Shown in pieces: positions 49,308 to 57,389 of a stretch of DNA of 64,000 nucleotides. The stretch's first letter is position 1; each line of letters begins with the position of its first letter. The translations under genes were made by a program, and so were the position numbers. The notes below the pieces were generated by a model. That model made no database searches. It had not been told where the DNA came from and was given only the letters and a program-made list of their open reading frames with translations. Origin of the DNA: Alcanivorax sp. (GTDB lineage Bacteria; Pseudomonadota; Gammaproteobacteria; Pseudomonadales; Alcanivoracaceae); the NCBI GenBank assembly GCA_022565695.1, contig JAIUME010000002.1:62001-126000 (forward strand), written 5' to 3'.

Positions 49308-49916
49308 GTGGATATCGTCTGTCTCGACCTGGAAGGGGTTCTGGTACCGGAAATCTGGATCAACTTTGCCGAGCGCACTGGCATTGATGCCCTGCGGGCC
49401 ACCACCCGCGATATCCCGGATTACGACGTGCTGATGAAGCAACGGCTGGCGATCCTTGACGAGCATGGCTACGGCCTGCCGGATATCCAGGCGGTCATTG
49501 GCGAGATGGGCCCACTGGAAGGTGCCCGGGAGTTTGTCGACTGGCTGCGTGAGCGCTTCCAGGTGGTGATTCTCTCCGACACCTTTTATGAGTTCGCGCA
49601 GCCGTTGATGCGCCAGCTCGGTTGGCCGACGCTGTTGTGCCACAAGCTGGAAGTCAACGCGGAAGGGCGCATCACCGACTACAAGCTGCGCCAGAAAGAT
49701 CCCAAGCGCATGTCAGTCAAGGCGTTGCATGGCCTGAATTACCGGGTGATCGCGGCCGGTGACTCCTACAATGACACCACCATGTTGGCCGAAGCAGATG
49801 CCGGCATTCTGCTGCATGCGCCGCAGAACGTGATCGATGAGTTCCCGCAGTTCCCCGCAGTCCACAGCTACGAAGACCTGAAACAGGAAATCCTCAAGGC
49901 TGTCGCGGCGTTCTGA
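49308..49916 (+). CDS. thrH: phosphoserine phosphatase / phosphoserine-homoserine phosphotransferase ThrH
   Basis: ThrH is a HAD enzyme that dephosphorylates phosphoserine and can pass the phosphate to homoserine. The 202-residue chain starts MDIVCLDLEGVLVPEIWI (Asp7 and Glu9 of motif I). VILSDTFYEF is motif II and AAGDSYNDTTML motif IV. GTG at 49308 has CAGGGGA upstream. It is divergent from cysH, as recalled for P. aeruginosa PA1757. Confidence 0.94.
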   Translation: MDIVCLDLEGVLVPEIWINFAERTGIDALRATTRDIPDYDVLMKQRLAILDEHGYGLPDIQAVIGEMGPLEGAREFVDWLRERFQVVILSDTFYEFAQPLMRQLGWPTLLCHKLEVNAEGRITDYKLRQKDPKRMSVKALHGLNYRVIAAGDSYNDTTMLAEADAGILLHAPQNVIDEFPQFPAVHSYEDLKQEILKAVAAF

Positions 49917-49922
49917 GGCCCG

Positions 49923-49942
49923 CCTCCGGCCTTACCCGGAGG
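49923..49942. terminator. short stem-loop between convergent thrH and pabB
   Basis: CCTCCGG and CCGGAGG form a 7-bp stem with a 6-nt loop, overlapping the last codons of pabB. No T-run. Confidence 0.45.
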
Positions 49943-51110
49943 TGTCCAGCGCGGCCATCAGTTTTTCGACTTTGAACAGGCTCTCCCGGTATTCCTGCCG
50001 GGGGGCCGAGTCGTGCACGATGCCGCCGCCGCCGTGGCAGATGATCTCGCCGGCCTGGCTCTGCAGGGTACGAATCAGGATATTCGAGTCGAAGTCCCCG
50101 TTGGCTTTCTGCCAGAACAGACTGCCGCAATAAAAGCCCCGTGGTGAGCCTTCCAGTTCAGCAATGATCTGCATGGCCCGTCGCTTGGGCGCGCCGGTGA
50201 TCGATCCCCCGGGGAAACAGGCCAATAATGCGGCCAGCGGCAAGACCTCAGGGCGCAGCTGAGCGGTGACGGTCGAGACCAGATGCTGCACGTTGGAAAA
50301 GCGACGCAGCTCAAACAGGGGGGCGGCCTGCACACTCCCTGGCACCGCCACCTGGCCCAGATCATTGCGGAGCAGGTCCACGATCATCAGGTTTTCGGCA
50401 CGATCCTTTTCACTGGCCAGCAAGGCGTGTCCCAATGCCTCGTCCTCTTCGGCCGTCTCCCCCCGCGGCTGGCTGCCCTTGATCGGCTCTGTGACCATCC
50501 GGCCCCGGCGAATAGACAGGAAGCGCTCCGGGGAGACGCCGAACACCTGCCCCTCACCGTAATCCATATAGCAGGCATGCGGCGCAGGATGGGCCGCCAG
50601 CAACCGGCGCCAGCCCGCCCAGGGAGAGCCAGTAAAGCGAGCGCTGAAACGCTGGGCCAGATTCACCTGATAGCAGTCGCCGGCGGCAAGATACGACTGA
50701 ATACGTGCCATCGCTGACAGGTACTGCTCTTGGGACCAGTCGGCCCGGAACGGTTCGGTCAGCCGGAAATCATCATTGTCGACAGCGCCGAGGTCACTGT
50801 CTGTGACGGCATGAATATGGACAACGACAGCGGGCACGGGTGTGGCGAGGGCGCAGTCAGCAGCGTGCAGGTCGCGGGCGGCTTCATAACTGACCAGGCC
50901 CATGGCGACGCCCTCGGGATGCGCTGCCAGCAGCGACTGCACCTGTTGAGGCAGGGCCCGGAGACCCGGGAGATCCCCGGCGGAAACACGCAGGGTTGCC
51001 ACTGGATCGCGACACACATGCCAGCGTTGGCCGTCATGAAAGGCGCCGCTGGGCAGTGCTGAGGGCGGTGCCGTCGGGCGTGTTGAGCGGGCCGATGTGG
51101 CAGGGTGCAT
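49932..51110 (-). CDS. pabB: aminodeoxychorismate synthase component I
   Basis: PabB makes aminodeoxychorismate from chorismate and ammonia for folate. The 392 residues include the PabB-type motif EPIKGSQPRGE (Lys where TrpE has Ala), AENLMIVDLLRNDLGQVA, FPGGSITGAPKRRAMQII and ICHGGGGIVHDSAP. Start ATG at 51110 begins the conserved chain; the open frame extends 150 bp upstream without similarity. No clear ribosome site is present. Confidence 0.92.
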   Translation of the reverse strand: MHPATSARSTRPTAPPSALPSGAFHDGQRWHVCRDPVATLRVSAGDLPGLRALPQQVQSLLAAHPEGVAMGLVSYEAARDLHAADCALATPVPAVVVHIHAVTDSDLGAVDNDDFRLTEPFRADWSQEQYLSAMARIQSYLAAGDCYQVNLAQRFSARFTGSPWAGWRRLLAAHPAPHACYMDYGEGQVFGVSPERFLSIRRGRMVTEPIKGSQPRGETAEEDEALGHALLASEKDRAENLMIVDLLRNDLGQVAVPGSVQAAPLFELRRFSNVQHLVSTVTAQLRPEVLPLAALLACFPGGSITGAPKRRAMQIIAELEGSPRGFYCGSLFWQKANGDFDSNILIRTLQSQAGEIICHGGGGIVHDSAPRQEYRESLFKVEKLMAALDTSG

Positions 51111-51444
51111 CAGAAAGGGAGCCTGGCGTCGGGGAAGGCCGCATTCTACTCCCGGAGCGGGGAACCTGCGAGTGTTGCCCGGCAGTCGTGATCTGTTACG
51201 CAATGTAACCATGCGGGCAGGGCTACCCGACGAACGGTTGTCTTTTAAGTCTGTGCTCAACGCAATAGATTCTGATATATTCCTTTTTATATCAATGATT
51301 TAAATGGTTTTTCTAGGGCGGGCAGGAATTTTCTGCGGAGGCTGTCCGTTTTGTATCTGAAGTGTTAACTTTATCCGGCCTGCCAGCAAAGCTGCGGGAT
51401 GAAGCCATAACAATAAGCGTTGTGCACACGCGATGGAGATAACA
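51111..51444. promoter_or_regulatory. AT-rich control region of the fil-like cluster
   Basis: This 334-bp gap is much AT-richer than its surroundings, especially 51260-51310. It holds TATATT near 51277-51282 as a possible -10, a GTTAC/GTAAC inverted repeat (51195-51209) and a leader of over 100 nt before filA. No gene is supported. The regulator is unknown. Confidence 0.5.
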
Positions 51445-52242
51445 ATGATGAACAATTTCAGGAAACTTGCTCTCGTTTCAGCTATTGCCGCCATGCCGAT
51501 GACCGGTTTTGCCATGCAGGCAATGGATGACGAAGCCTTGTCCGGGGTGACAGGTCAGGATGGTATCAGCATCGGCCTGGAGCTTAACGCTACATTGAAC
51601 GTTGGTATCGAAGATACTGATGGTTTTGCCACTGCAACGGATCCGGGCTTGTTGCTTCTGATCGGGCACTCCCTTTCAGGCGGTGTAACGATTGATCTGG
51701 ACTCCGGTACCCGTGGCGGTAACGGCGTGCTGCGCGTCGGCATTTCCGTTGATGATCTGGTTATGGAGACGGGTAACATTCACGTGATGCCGGGTACTGA
51801 CGGCACCGGCGGTCTGGCGAATATGACCACTCAAGTTGGGCTCGCCGACTCATCGAATCAGATCCTCGACAGCATGACCATCTCCATTGATGAGCTTGAG
51901 CTTGCCATCGAGCTGGGTGCTGGTGCTACGGATTTCCTCAACATCGTAGACGGTAATGTGGGCACTCTCGGCATTGCCAACTTCCAGCTGAACGATCTGG
52001 CAGGGGGTGGTGCGATCGGGGTTGACAACATCGAGATAACAGGTCTGGACCTTTCCGGTACAACGGCATCGTTGAACGATGACGGCCTGGAGCTGACCAT
52101 GGGCTCTGCGCTGGACAGCATCAACATCTCCATGAGCCGTGTGTCCCTGAATGCGGCGGCGACCACGCCGAACTACCTGGGTAACGTTTACATCACCGGT
52201 CTGGATATCGCTGGCACCACAGTGACCATCTCCGGCAAGTAA
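51445..52242 (+). CDS. filA: FilA-like secreted beta-rich protein (DUF6160 type)
   Basis: A 265-residue exported protein of unknown function. A signal peptide (FRKLALVSAIAAMPMTGFA) precedes MDDEALSGVTGQDG (residues 27-40), a conserved start of FilA-like proteins. The mature chain has no Cys or Trp, is acidic, and is rich in Gly, Thr, Asp and alternating hydrophobic residues. ITGLDLSGTTASL and ITGLDIAGTTVTI recur about 50 residues apart. GGAG lies 6 bp before ATG 51445. First gene of a six-gene cluster that matches Acinetobacter filA-F in order (from memory); probably the surface or secreted product. Confidence 0.75.
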   Translation: MMNNFRKLALVSAIAAMPMTGFAMQAMDDEALSGVTGQDGISIGLELNATLNVGIEDTDGFATATDPGLLLLIGHSLSGGVTIDLDSGTRGGNGVLRVGISVDDLVMETGNIHVMPGTDGTGGLANMTTQVGLADSSNQILDSMTISIDELELAIELGAGATDFLNIVDGNVGTLGIANFQLNDLAGGGAIGVDNIEITGLDLSGTTASLNDDGLELTMGSALDSINISMSRVSLNAAATTPNYLGNVYITGLDIAGTTVTISGK

Positions 52243-52573
52243 TGCGCCCGGCAACGACCTGAGGCTTCTCAGGAGGCTTTTCAGGGAGTACCCAGAAGGC
52301 CCGGCAATCGCCGGGCCTTCTGCATATCGGCCTCATATCGGCCTCGTGTGGCTTCCGGTGACAAGATATCAGTGCATCAGGGTCTTGAGATTGGGCTACA
52401 AACAGGCAACAATTGGCTTCGACCGGTCGCTATTGTGCAAACCTGTGTAAAGATAGGTTACGATACGCCATCGGGCAGATAACCAGATTCTCCGGGTATC
52501 AGGAACCTGTGACAGGGCTGCAGCAACGCCCGGCAGGCATAACAATAAAAGACAATAAAAAAGGGCATCTTCG
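52243..52573. other. filA-filB gap: hairpin, 11-bp direct repeat, possible second promoter
   Basis: The 331-bp gap holds the 52293-52322 hairpin, then CATATCGGCCT twice in tandem (52323-52344), then an AT-richer stretch with an ACCT/AGGT palindromic pair near 52440-52460 and a TACGAT block. No gene is supported. Confidence 0.6.
52293..52322 (+). terminator. strong hairpin between filA and filB
   Basis: A perfect 13-bp stem (CAGAAGGCCCGGC with GCCGGGCCTTCTG) and 4-nt loop follow filA by 50 bp. Lacking a T-run, it may be a leaky terminator or an mRNA 3'-end stabiliser that raises filA over the downstream genes. Confidence 0.65.
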
Positions 52574-53386
52574 ATGCTTGTAGCGGTAATGGGCGTAGCC
52601 CTGATCTTTTTCGCGGTCAATCAGGCCACCGTGGTCGAGGACTACCCGACCGGGTATGTGCACTATGAGCACCCGACCAAGCAGGGGCCCGTGGTGGAGC
52701 GCGATATCCTCGTCAAACCTGTCTCCGAGTTTCGCTACCGCAACGTCGTGCGGCAGGCCTATGACTATTCCTGCGGTTCTGCGGCACTCACCACCATTCT
52801 GAATCACTACCTGGGACGTCAGTTCGAGGAGCGACAGATCATGGAAGGCTTGCTGCGCTTCGGCGAGCGAGAGCGGATTATCGAACGGCGCGGCTTCTCT
52901 CTGCTGGACATGCGCCGGCTGGCCACGGCATTGGGGCACCCCAGTGCCGGCTATCGTGCCGAGATCAAGGATCTCAGGACACTGGATCACCCGGCCATCG
53001 TGCCGATCTCCTATGGCGGCTTCAAACACTTCGTGGTGTTGCGGGAATACCGTGACGGGCATATTCATGTCGCCGATCCGGCGCTGGGGAACATCAGTTT
53101 TACCGAAGCCAAGTTCGAGGAAGTCTGGGAGCAAAACGTGCTCTTTATCGTCTTCCCGAACGGGTTTGAGCCCCAGCGTGATCTCGAACTGACAGATTAT
53201 GATCTGCGTCTGATCGATGAGCAGACCATCAACCGGCTGGCGTTTCAGGACTTTCCGGTCTTTACCCGACCGATGGAGCAGTGGGCGGACAAGGCAGGTA
53301 CGTTGAATGCAGTGCTGATTACGGATGACAACGACGTAGAGCGGGTGATCAACGTACCCACCCGTACCTATTTCCGGCGTAAATAG
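52574..53386 (+). CDS. filB: FilB-like C39-family cysteine peptidase
   Basis: The 270-residue protein has one N-terminal hydrophobic segment (residues 1-18), then a C39-like papain fold facing the periplasm. The catalytic set is visible: C67 in QAYDYSCGSAALTTIL, H152 in GGFKHFVVL and D168 in HVADPALG. No ABC-transporter part is fused, unlike bacteriocin C39 exporters. FapD of the Pseudomonas amyloid system is the same kind of protein. It may process or assist export of FilA; FilA has no obvious double-glycine leader. Confidence 0.85.
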   Translation: MLVAVMGVALIFFAVNQATVVEDYPTGYVHYEHPTKQGPVVERDILVKPVSEFRYRNVVRQAYDYSCGSAALTTILNHYLGRQFEERQIMEGLLRFGERERIIERRGFSLLDMRRLATALGHPSAGYRAEIKDLRTLDHPAIVPISYGGFKHFVVLREYRDGHIHVADPALGNISFTEAKFEEVWEQNVLFIVFPNGFEPQRDLELTDYDLRLIDEQTINRLAFQDFPVFTRPMEQWADKAGTLNAVLITDDNDVERVINVPTRTYFRRK

Positions 53387-53466
53387 ACATCTGCGTAGTG
53401 AGATGGCCGTCGTGAGGCGGTGGGGTTGCAGGGTCTGAAAAACGATAATAACAAATGGAAGCTGAT

Positions 53467-54516
53467 ATGAATTATTTCCGGGGTGTCGCGTGGCTGGCTC
53501 TGGCAGGCATGATGGCGGGCTGGTCCGTACAGGTGCTGGCCGAAGACAACGATGCAGATGAGGCGCGGGCCGCACTTCAGCAGCAGGAGGGCGATGCCAC
53601 GGAGGAGAGCAACCTGGAAGAGGTCTTCCAGGCCTCTGAGCGGCAGTACTCGCTGCTGCGTTCCGGTGGCATGGCGCTGAATTTCTCCGGTGACTACAGC
53701 TACTACCGCAATGACCGGATTGATATCGCCATTGGCGACAACGGCAATGTCAGTCGCTTCCGTATCGAAAATGACGCCCAGCATTCGTTTGGTGCTTCGC
53801 TATCATTCGATTACGGGGTCTGGAACAACCTGACCTTCAATACGCGACTGCCCGTGCAGTACAAGTACGATACGGAGAAAGATACGCAGAAAGCGGCACT
53901 GGGTGACGTAACTTTCGGGTTGCGCTATCAGCCTTTCCCGGTCCGCCCCGGCGGTATCAACACGACCCTGTTTACCACATTGTCCACGGCGACCGGTGAC
54001 AGCCCCTACACCATCGATACTCAGCGCGATCTGTCCAGCGGCAAGGGCTACTACTCCCTGGGTGGCGGTGTAAGCATGAGCAAGGTGGTTGATCCGGTGG
54101 TGCTGTTCGGTTCCGTTGGCTACACGATGGCCTTTGATGCGACTGGCCTGAATCAGCAGCGTGGGCAGCACACGCTCCGCCGCGTCGAGCCCGGTGACAG
54201 TATCAGCTTCTCGATGGGGCTGGCTTACGCGCTCTCCTACGAAGTATCGGTCAGTGCGAGCTACCAGCAATCCTATAATTTTGTCAGCAACTTCCGCTTC
54301 CAGACTAACGACAATGGCATAGATCCCGTGGAGCGTTTTACTGCCAAATCAGAGGATTCTACCTCCAGTATCCTCAATACCTCACTGGGCTTGCGTACCT
54401 CCAGCAATCGGATCATCAACATCAGTTTCGGCTTTGGCCTGACGGAAGATTCTCCGGACGTACTGCTGGGCATTTCCTTGCCCATCGATATCGGCGGTCT
54501 GAAGCCGGGCGCTTGA
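53467..54516 (+). CDS. filC: FilC-like outer-membrane beta-barrel protein
   Basis: A 349-residue exported protein: signal peptide ending VQVLA, an acidic helical linker (EARAALQQQEGDATEESNLE), then about 280 residues of alternating hydrophobic/polar strands typical of a beta-barrel. SYSLLRSGG-like, FSGDYSYYRNDRIDI and PGDSISFSMGLAYALSYEVSVS are characteristic stretches; the latter also occur in my recollection of FapF, the amyloid secretion channel. The helical linker before the barrel also resembles FapF's plug. GGA(A)G precedes ATG 53467. Confidence 0.75.
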   Translation: MNYFRGVAWLALAGMMAGWSVQVLAEDNDADEARAALQQQEGDATEESNLEEVFQASERQYSLLRSGGMALNFSGDYSYYRNDRIDIAIGDNGNVSRFRIENDAQHSFGASLSFDYGVWNNLTFNTRLPVQYKYDTEKDTQKAALGDVTFGLRYQPFPVRPGGINTTLFTTLSTATGDSPYTIDTQRDLSSGKGYYSLGGGVSMSKVVDPVVLFGSVGYTMAFDATGLNQQRGQHTLRRVEPGDSISFSMGLAYALSYEVSVSASYQQSYNFVSNFRFQTNDNGIDPVERFTAKSEDSTSSILNTSLGLRTSSNRIINISFGFGLTEDSPDVLLGISLPIDIGGLKPGA

Positions 54517-54583
54517 TGCCGGTATCAACTGAAGTGGGATATCGACGTGAGAAACCGCGTTTCTGCGTCGACGGCGAGGTCAA

Positions 54584-56284
54584 ATGAAGAATAACAAGAT
54601 GATGAGCCGGATTGTGAAGCAGACAGTGAGCAGCGTATCGGCGCGAGTGGCCGTAGCAGCGGTGCTGGGGCTGGCATCCGCCGGTGTGCACGCTCAGCTG
54701 GCCACAAACCTGGCAATTGATGTGCGGGCCATGAGCATGGGCCATGCGGTGACGGCGGATCCGCCGGGCATCATGTCGATCCATTTCAACCCGGCGGGCC
54801 TGGCCCGGCTGGATGGCCGGCGCATGGATCTGCAGTTCCTGGGTGCCGATTTCAATATCGAATCCGAGTTCAGTGCGCCCCCTGGCTACAATGTGTTCGG
54901 CTTCTCCGACGATCCGATCATCTGTGCGGATGCGCCTAATAACGGCTCGGACGTGTGCAACGATTTCAAGACCAGCAAGAGCACCATCGAGGGTGTGTCA
55001 CTGTATCTGCCGATCATCAACGATGTCGTCAATCTGCCGCCGGGCCCGCTGCTTGCCGGGCCAATACCTGCATTTTCCATCAAACCTCCGGGCTCCAAGT
55101 TTACCTTTGCGACTGCAGCCTATTTGCCTATGGCCGCCGGCTTCTACCGCGATGAGAATGATGCCGGTAACTTCATGGGCCGACGGGTGGCCCTGAACCG
55201 TATCACCTATCTGGCTCCCTCAGTGGGTTACCAGGTCAACGATACGCTGGCCATCGGCGCCTCAGTAGGCTTTTCCTATCAGGGCGTGGCGCTGGAAACC
55301 GATATGCGTGCGCCCAACGAATTGCTGGGTTTTGCGCGCATTATCGACGAGAGCCTGTGTGCGCCGTTCAAGGGTGAATCCAACTTTGCGCTGGATTTCG
55401 TCCTGTTCGGGATATGTAATCCGGATGAGGGGCTCGGGCCATTCAAGAACCTGGCGTCCCTGGACGTACAGATGGATCAACGTTTCAGCCCGTCCTATAA
55501 CCTCGGCATTCTTTGGGAGCCCAAGGACTGGTTTGCCTGGGGGGCTGTGTGGCACGCGCCGGTGGAAGTGAACATGCGCGGCAAGTATTCGATCCGCTAT
55601 TCCAATGCGGCCCAGGAAACCGTCAATGGCATAGGCAGCAGCCCGACGGGGGCGATCGCACTAGCGGTGCTGGGTATACCTTCGCGCATCGGCGAAATGG
55701 ATACCGGTATGATTTCCATGGACTTGACCATGCCAGCGCATTTCCAGACCGGCATCAAGGTCAATGCCACGGAGCGCTGGCAATTCAATATCGACGCCGT
55801 GTGGGTGGATTACAAGCAATGGGATGCGTTCGATTTCCAGTTTGATGGCCCAAACGCTGCACTGGCCCTGGCGCGGCTGTTCTCACCAGAATCCACGCCC
55901 ACCAGCCTCAGCTTCCCGCTGGGCTATCAATCCACCTGGAACCTGGCGTTCGGGGCGGAATACACCATGACCGACCGTTTGCGTCTGCGTGGAGGCTATG
56001 AGCCGCGGGCCTCAGCGATTCCAGATGACCGCCGCTCGCCGATGGTGCCAATCAACGAAGCACGGTATTACAGCCTGGGTCTGGGTTATCGCTGGGACAA
56101 GGATACGGAGATCGATCTGGCCATCGCCACACTGCGCAGCCGTGACAGCATCCCGGCCAATACCAGCTGTGCCGCTAACTGCACCGGGATCAACAATGTG
56201 ATCTACAACCCCTATGCCGGTCTCGATATCGAGACCAAGGCCACCATCAATCTGGTCGGCCTGGCCTTTCGGACGCGCTTCTGA
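54584..56284 (+). CDS. filD: FilD-like OmpP1/FadL-family outer-membrane protein
   Basis: A 566-residue barrel of the FadL family, which carries hydrophobic compounds across the outer membrane. After a signal peptide comes the FadL hatch motif SMGHAVTADPPGIMSIHFNPAGLARL, then long strands and cysteine-bearing loops (CADAPNNGSDVC, SCAANCTG). It ends AFRTRF, a usual barrel C-terminus with terminal Phe. The chain is longer than typical FadL (about 450). Its stop overlaps the next start (TGATG), placing it firmly in the cluster. Substrate or export role unknown. Confidence 0.85.
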   Translation: MKNNKMMSRIVKQTVSSVSARVAVAAVLGLASAGVHAQLATNLAIDVRAMSMGHAVTADPPGIMSIHFNPAGLARLDGRRMDLQFLGADFNIESEFSAPPGYNVFGFSDDPIICADAPNNGSDVCNDFKTSKSTIEGVSLYLPIINDVVNLPPGPLLAGPIPAFSIKPPGSKFTFATAAYLPMAAGFYRDENDAGNFMGRRVALNRITYLAPSVGYQVNDTLAIGASVGFSYQGVALETDMRAPNELLGFARIIDESLCAPFKGESNFALDFVLFGICNPDEGLGPFKNLASLDVQMDQRFSPSYNLGILWEPKDWFAWGAVWHAPVEVNMRGKYSIRYSNAAQETVNGIGSSPTGAIALAVLGIPSRIGEMDTGMISMDLTMPAHFQTGIKVNATERWQFNIDAVWVDYKQWDAFDFQFDGPNAALALARLFSPESTPTSLSFPLGYQSTWNLAFGAEYTMTDRLRLRGGYEPRASAIPDDRRSPMVPINEARYYSLGLGYRWDKDTEIDLAIATLRSRDSIPANTSCAANCTGINNVIYNPYAGLDIETKATINLVGLAFRTRF

Positions 56285-57183
56285 TGTGGCGAGCTGGCTT
56301 GGCGCGTCTGTTGCCATTGCTGGTTGCCTGCCTGCTGGCCGCCTGCACCGGCAATCGGGGTGATGGCGGTTTTTATGCCTATCTCGATGAACAGGGCAAC
56401 CTGGTTTCTGGCGAGATGCCTCAGGAAACGCGCTCGCGACCGGATGCACCGGCCGGGCCGGAGGCCGATGATGCCCTGCTGAGCGAAGTGCGAGAGGAGC
56501 TGCGGGATGGGAAGGAAGGCGATGGCGAGACGTCCCCTGAAGGTATTGACGACAGCGATCGCTTCATCACCTGGTTTGATGCCGATGGTCGCCTGATTCG
56601 TGAGCCGGTTGACTTTGTGGCAGCCCGAAAGGCCACCAGTGAGCGAGATCCGGGTTATGAGGATATTGGCGGCGACCCGGATGATGAGGTGGAGAGCGGC
56701 TATCTGGAGACCGTGACCCCGGTCAGCGCCGACTGCTGTGTCGAGATGCCCGAACAGGCCGTGCGGCTTGCAGCCGGGCGGGAGATACTGCTGCGCTTTG
56801 GCGAGGGCGATGAGGTGACGCTGGCCGTTGGCGCTGCGCGCTATCCGGCCCGCATCGTGCGCCTGGCCGATGACGTTGCGGCGGTGGAGATGACCAGCTT
56901 CAAGGGCCGGCAGGGGTACGTGCATCCGCAAATGCTGGTGCTGGACGAATCTGCCGTGCCAGTGCTGCAGATCAACAGCCTCTTCACGCGACGTTACCCT
57001 GAGACCTGGTCCCGCTATGCCCGTATTACGGGAACTCTGCCCCGGGAGCCGGGTCATCGTTATCTGGTAGTCTATATCGGATATGGCCCGGATCGGACGC
57101 CCGGTTTTGTGCCTGAGGCGGATAGCGTACTGATGCGGCGGGGTGAGGTGGTCCTGCGCGGGCGTAAGGCGACCGCTCCCTGA
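56284..57183 (+). CDS. filE: FilE-like lipoprotein with MalM-like C-terminal half
   Basis: A 299-residue lipoprotein (lipobox LLAAC). The N-terminal half is acidic and low-complexity with a short recurring Asp-rich theme (YLDEQGNLVSGEMP and WFDADGRLIREPVD share a D-x-x-G-x-L pattern). The C-terminal half, GYVHPQMLVLDESAVPVL to HRYLVVYIGYG, resembles the MalM periplasmic protein. Databases call the Acinetobacter counterpart a putative pilus assembly protein. It starts within the filD stop codon. Confidence 0.75.
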   Translation: MWRAGLARLLPLLVACLLAACTGNRGDGGFYAYLDEQGNLVSGEMPQETRSRPDAPAGPEADDALLSEVREELRDGKEGDGETSPEGIDDSDRFITWFDADGRLIREPVDFVAARKATSERDPGYEDIGGDPDDEVESGYLETVTPVSADCCVEMPEQAVRLAAGREILLRFGEGDEVTLAVGAARYPARIVRLADDVAAVEMTSFKGRQGYVHPQMLVLDESAVPVLQINSLFTRRYPETWSRYARITGTLPREPGHRYLVVYIGYGPDRTPGFVPEADSVLMRRGEVVLRGRKATAP

Positions 57184-57389
57184 GGGAGCAGACAGGCGCT
57201 GTTATGGGCGTGACGTACGGGATCGGCCCGACTGACGGATGGGGTAGACCTGCTGATCAGCGGTGAGCAAAGTGGCCAGGGCAGGGTGGTATCGTTTACA
57301 GTGCTGGGCCTGCGGCCAGACGACTTTCATGCCGGTGGCGCCGCAAAGGTGGCCGTCGTCGGCAAGCAAGCTTGAAATGAGAAGGGTTT

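Noticed and set aside
51300-51430. Possible riboswitch in the long filA leader
   Set aside because: I could not fold it into any known riboswitch core; only short, non-diagnostic stems were seen.
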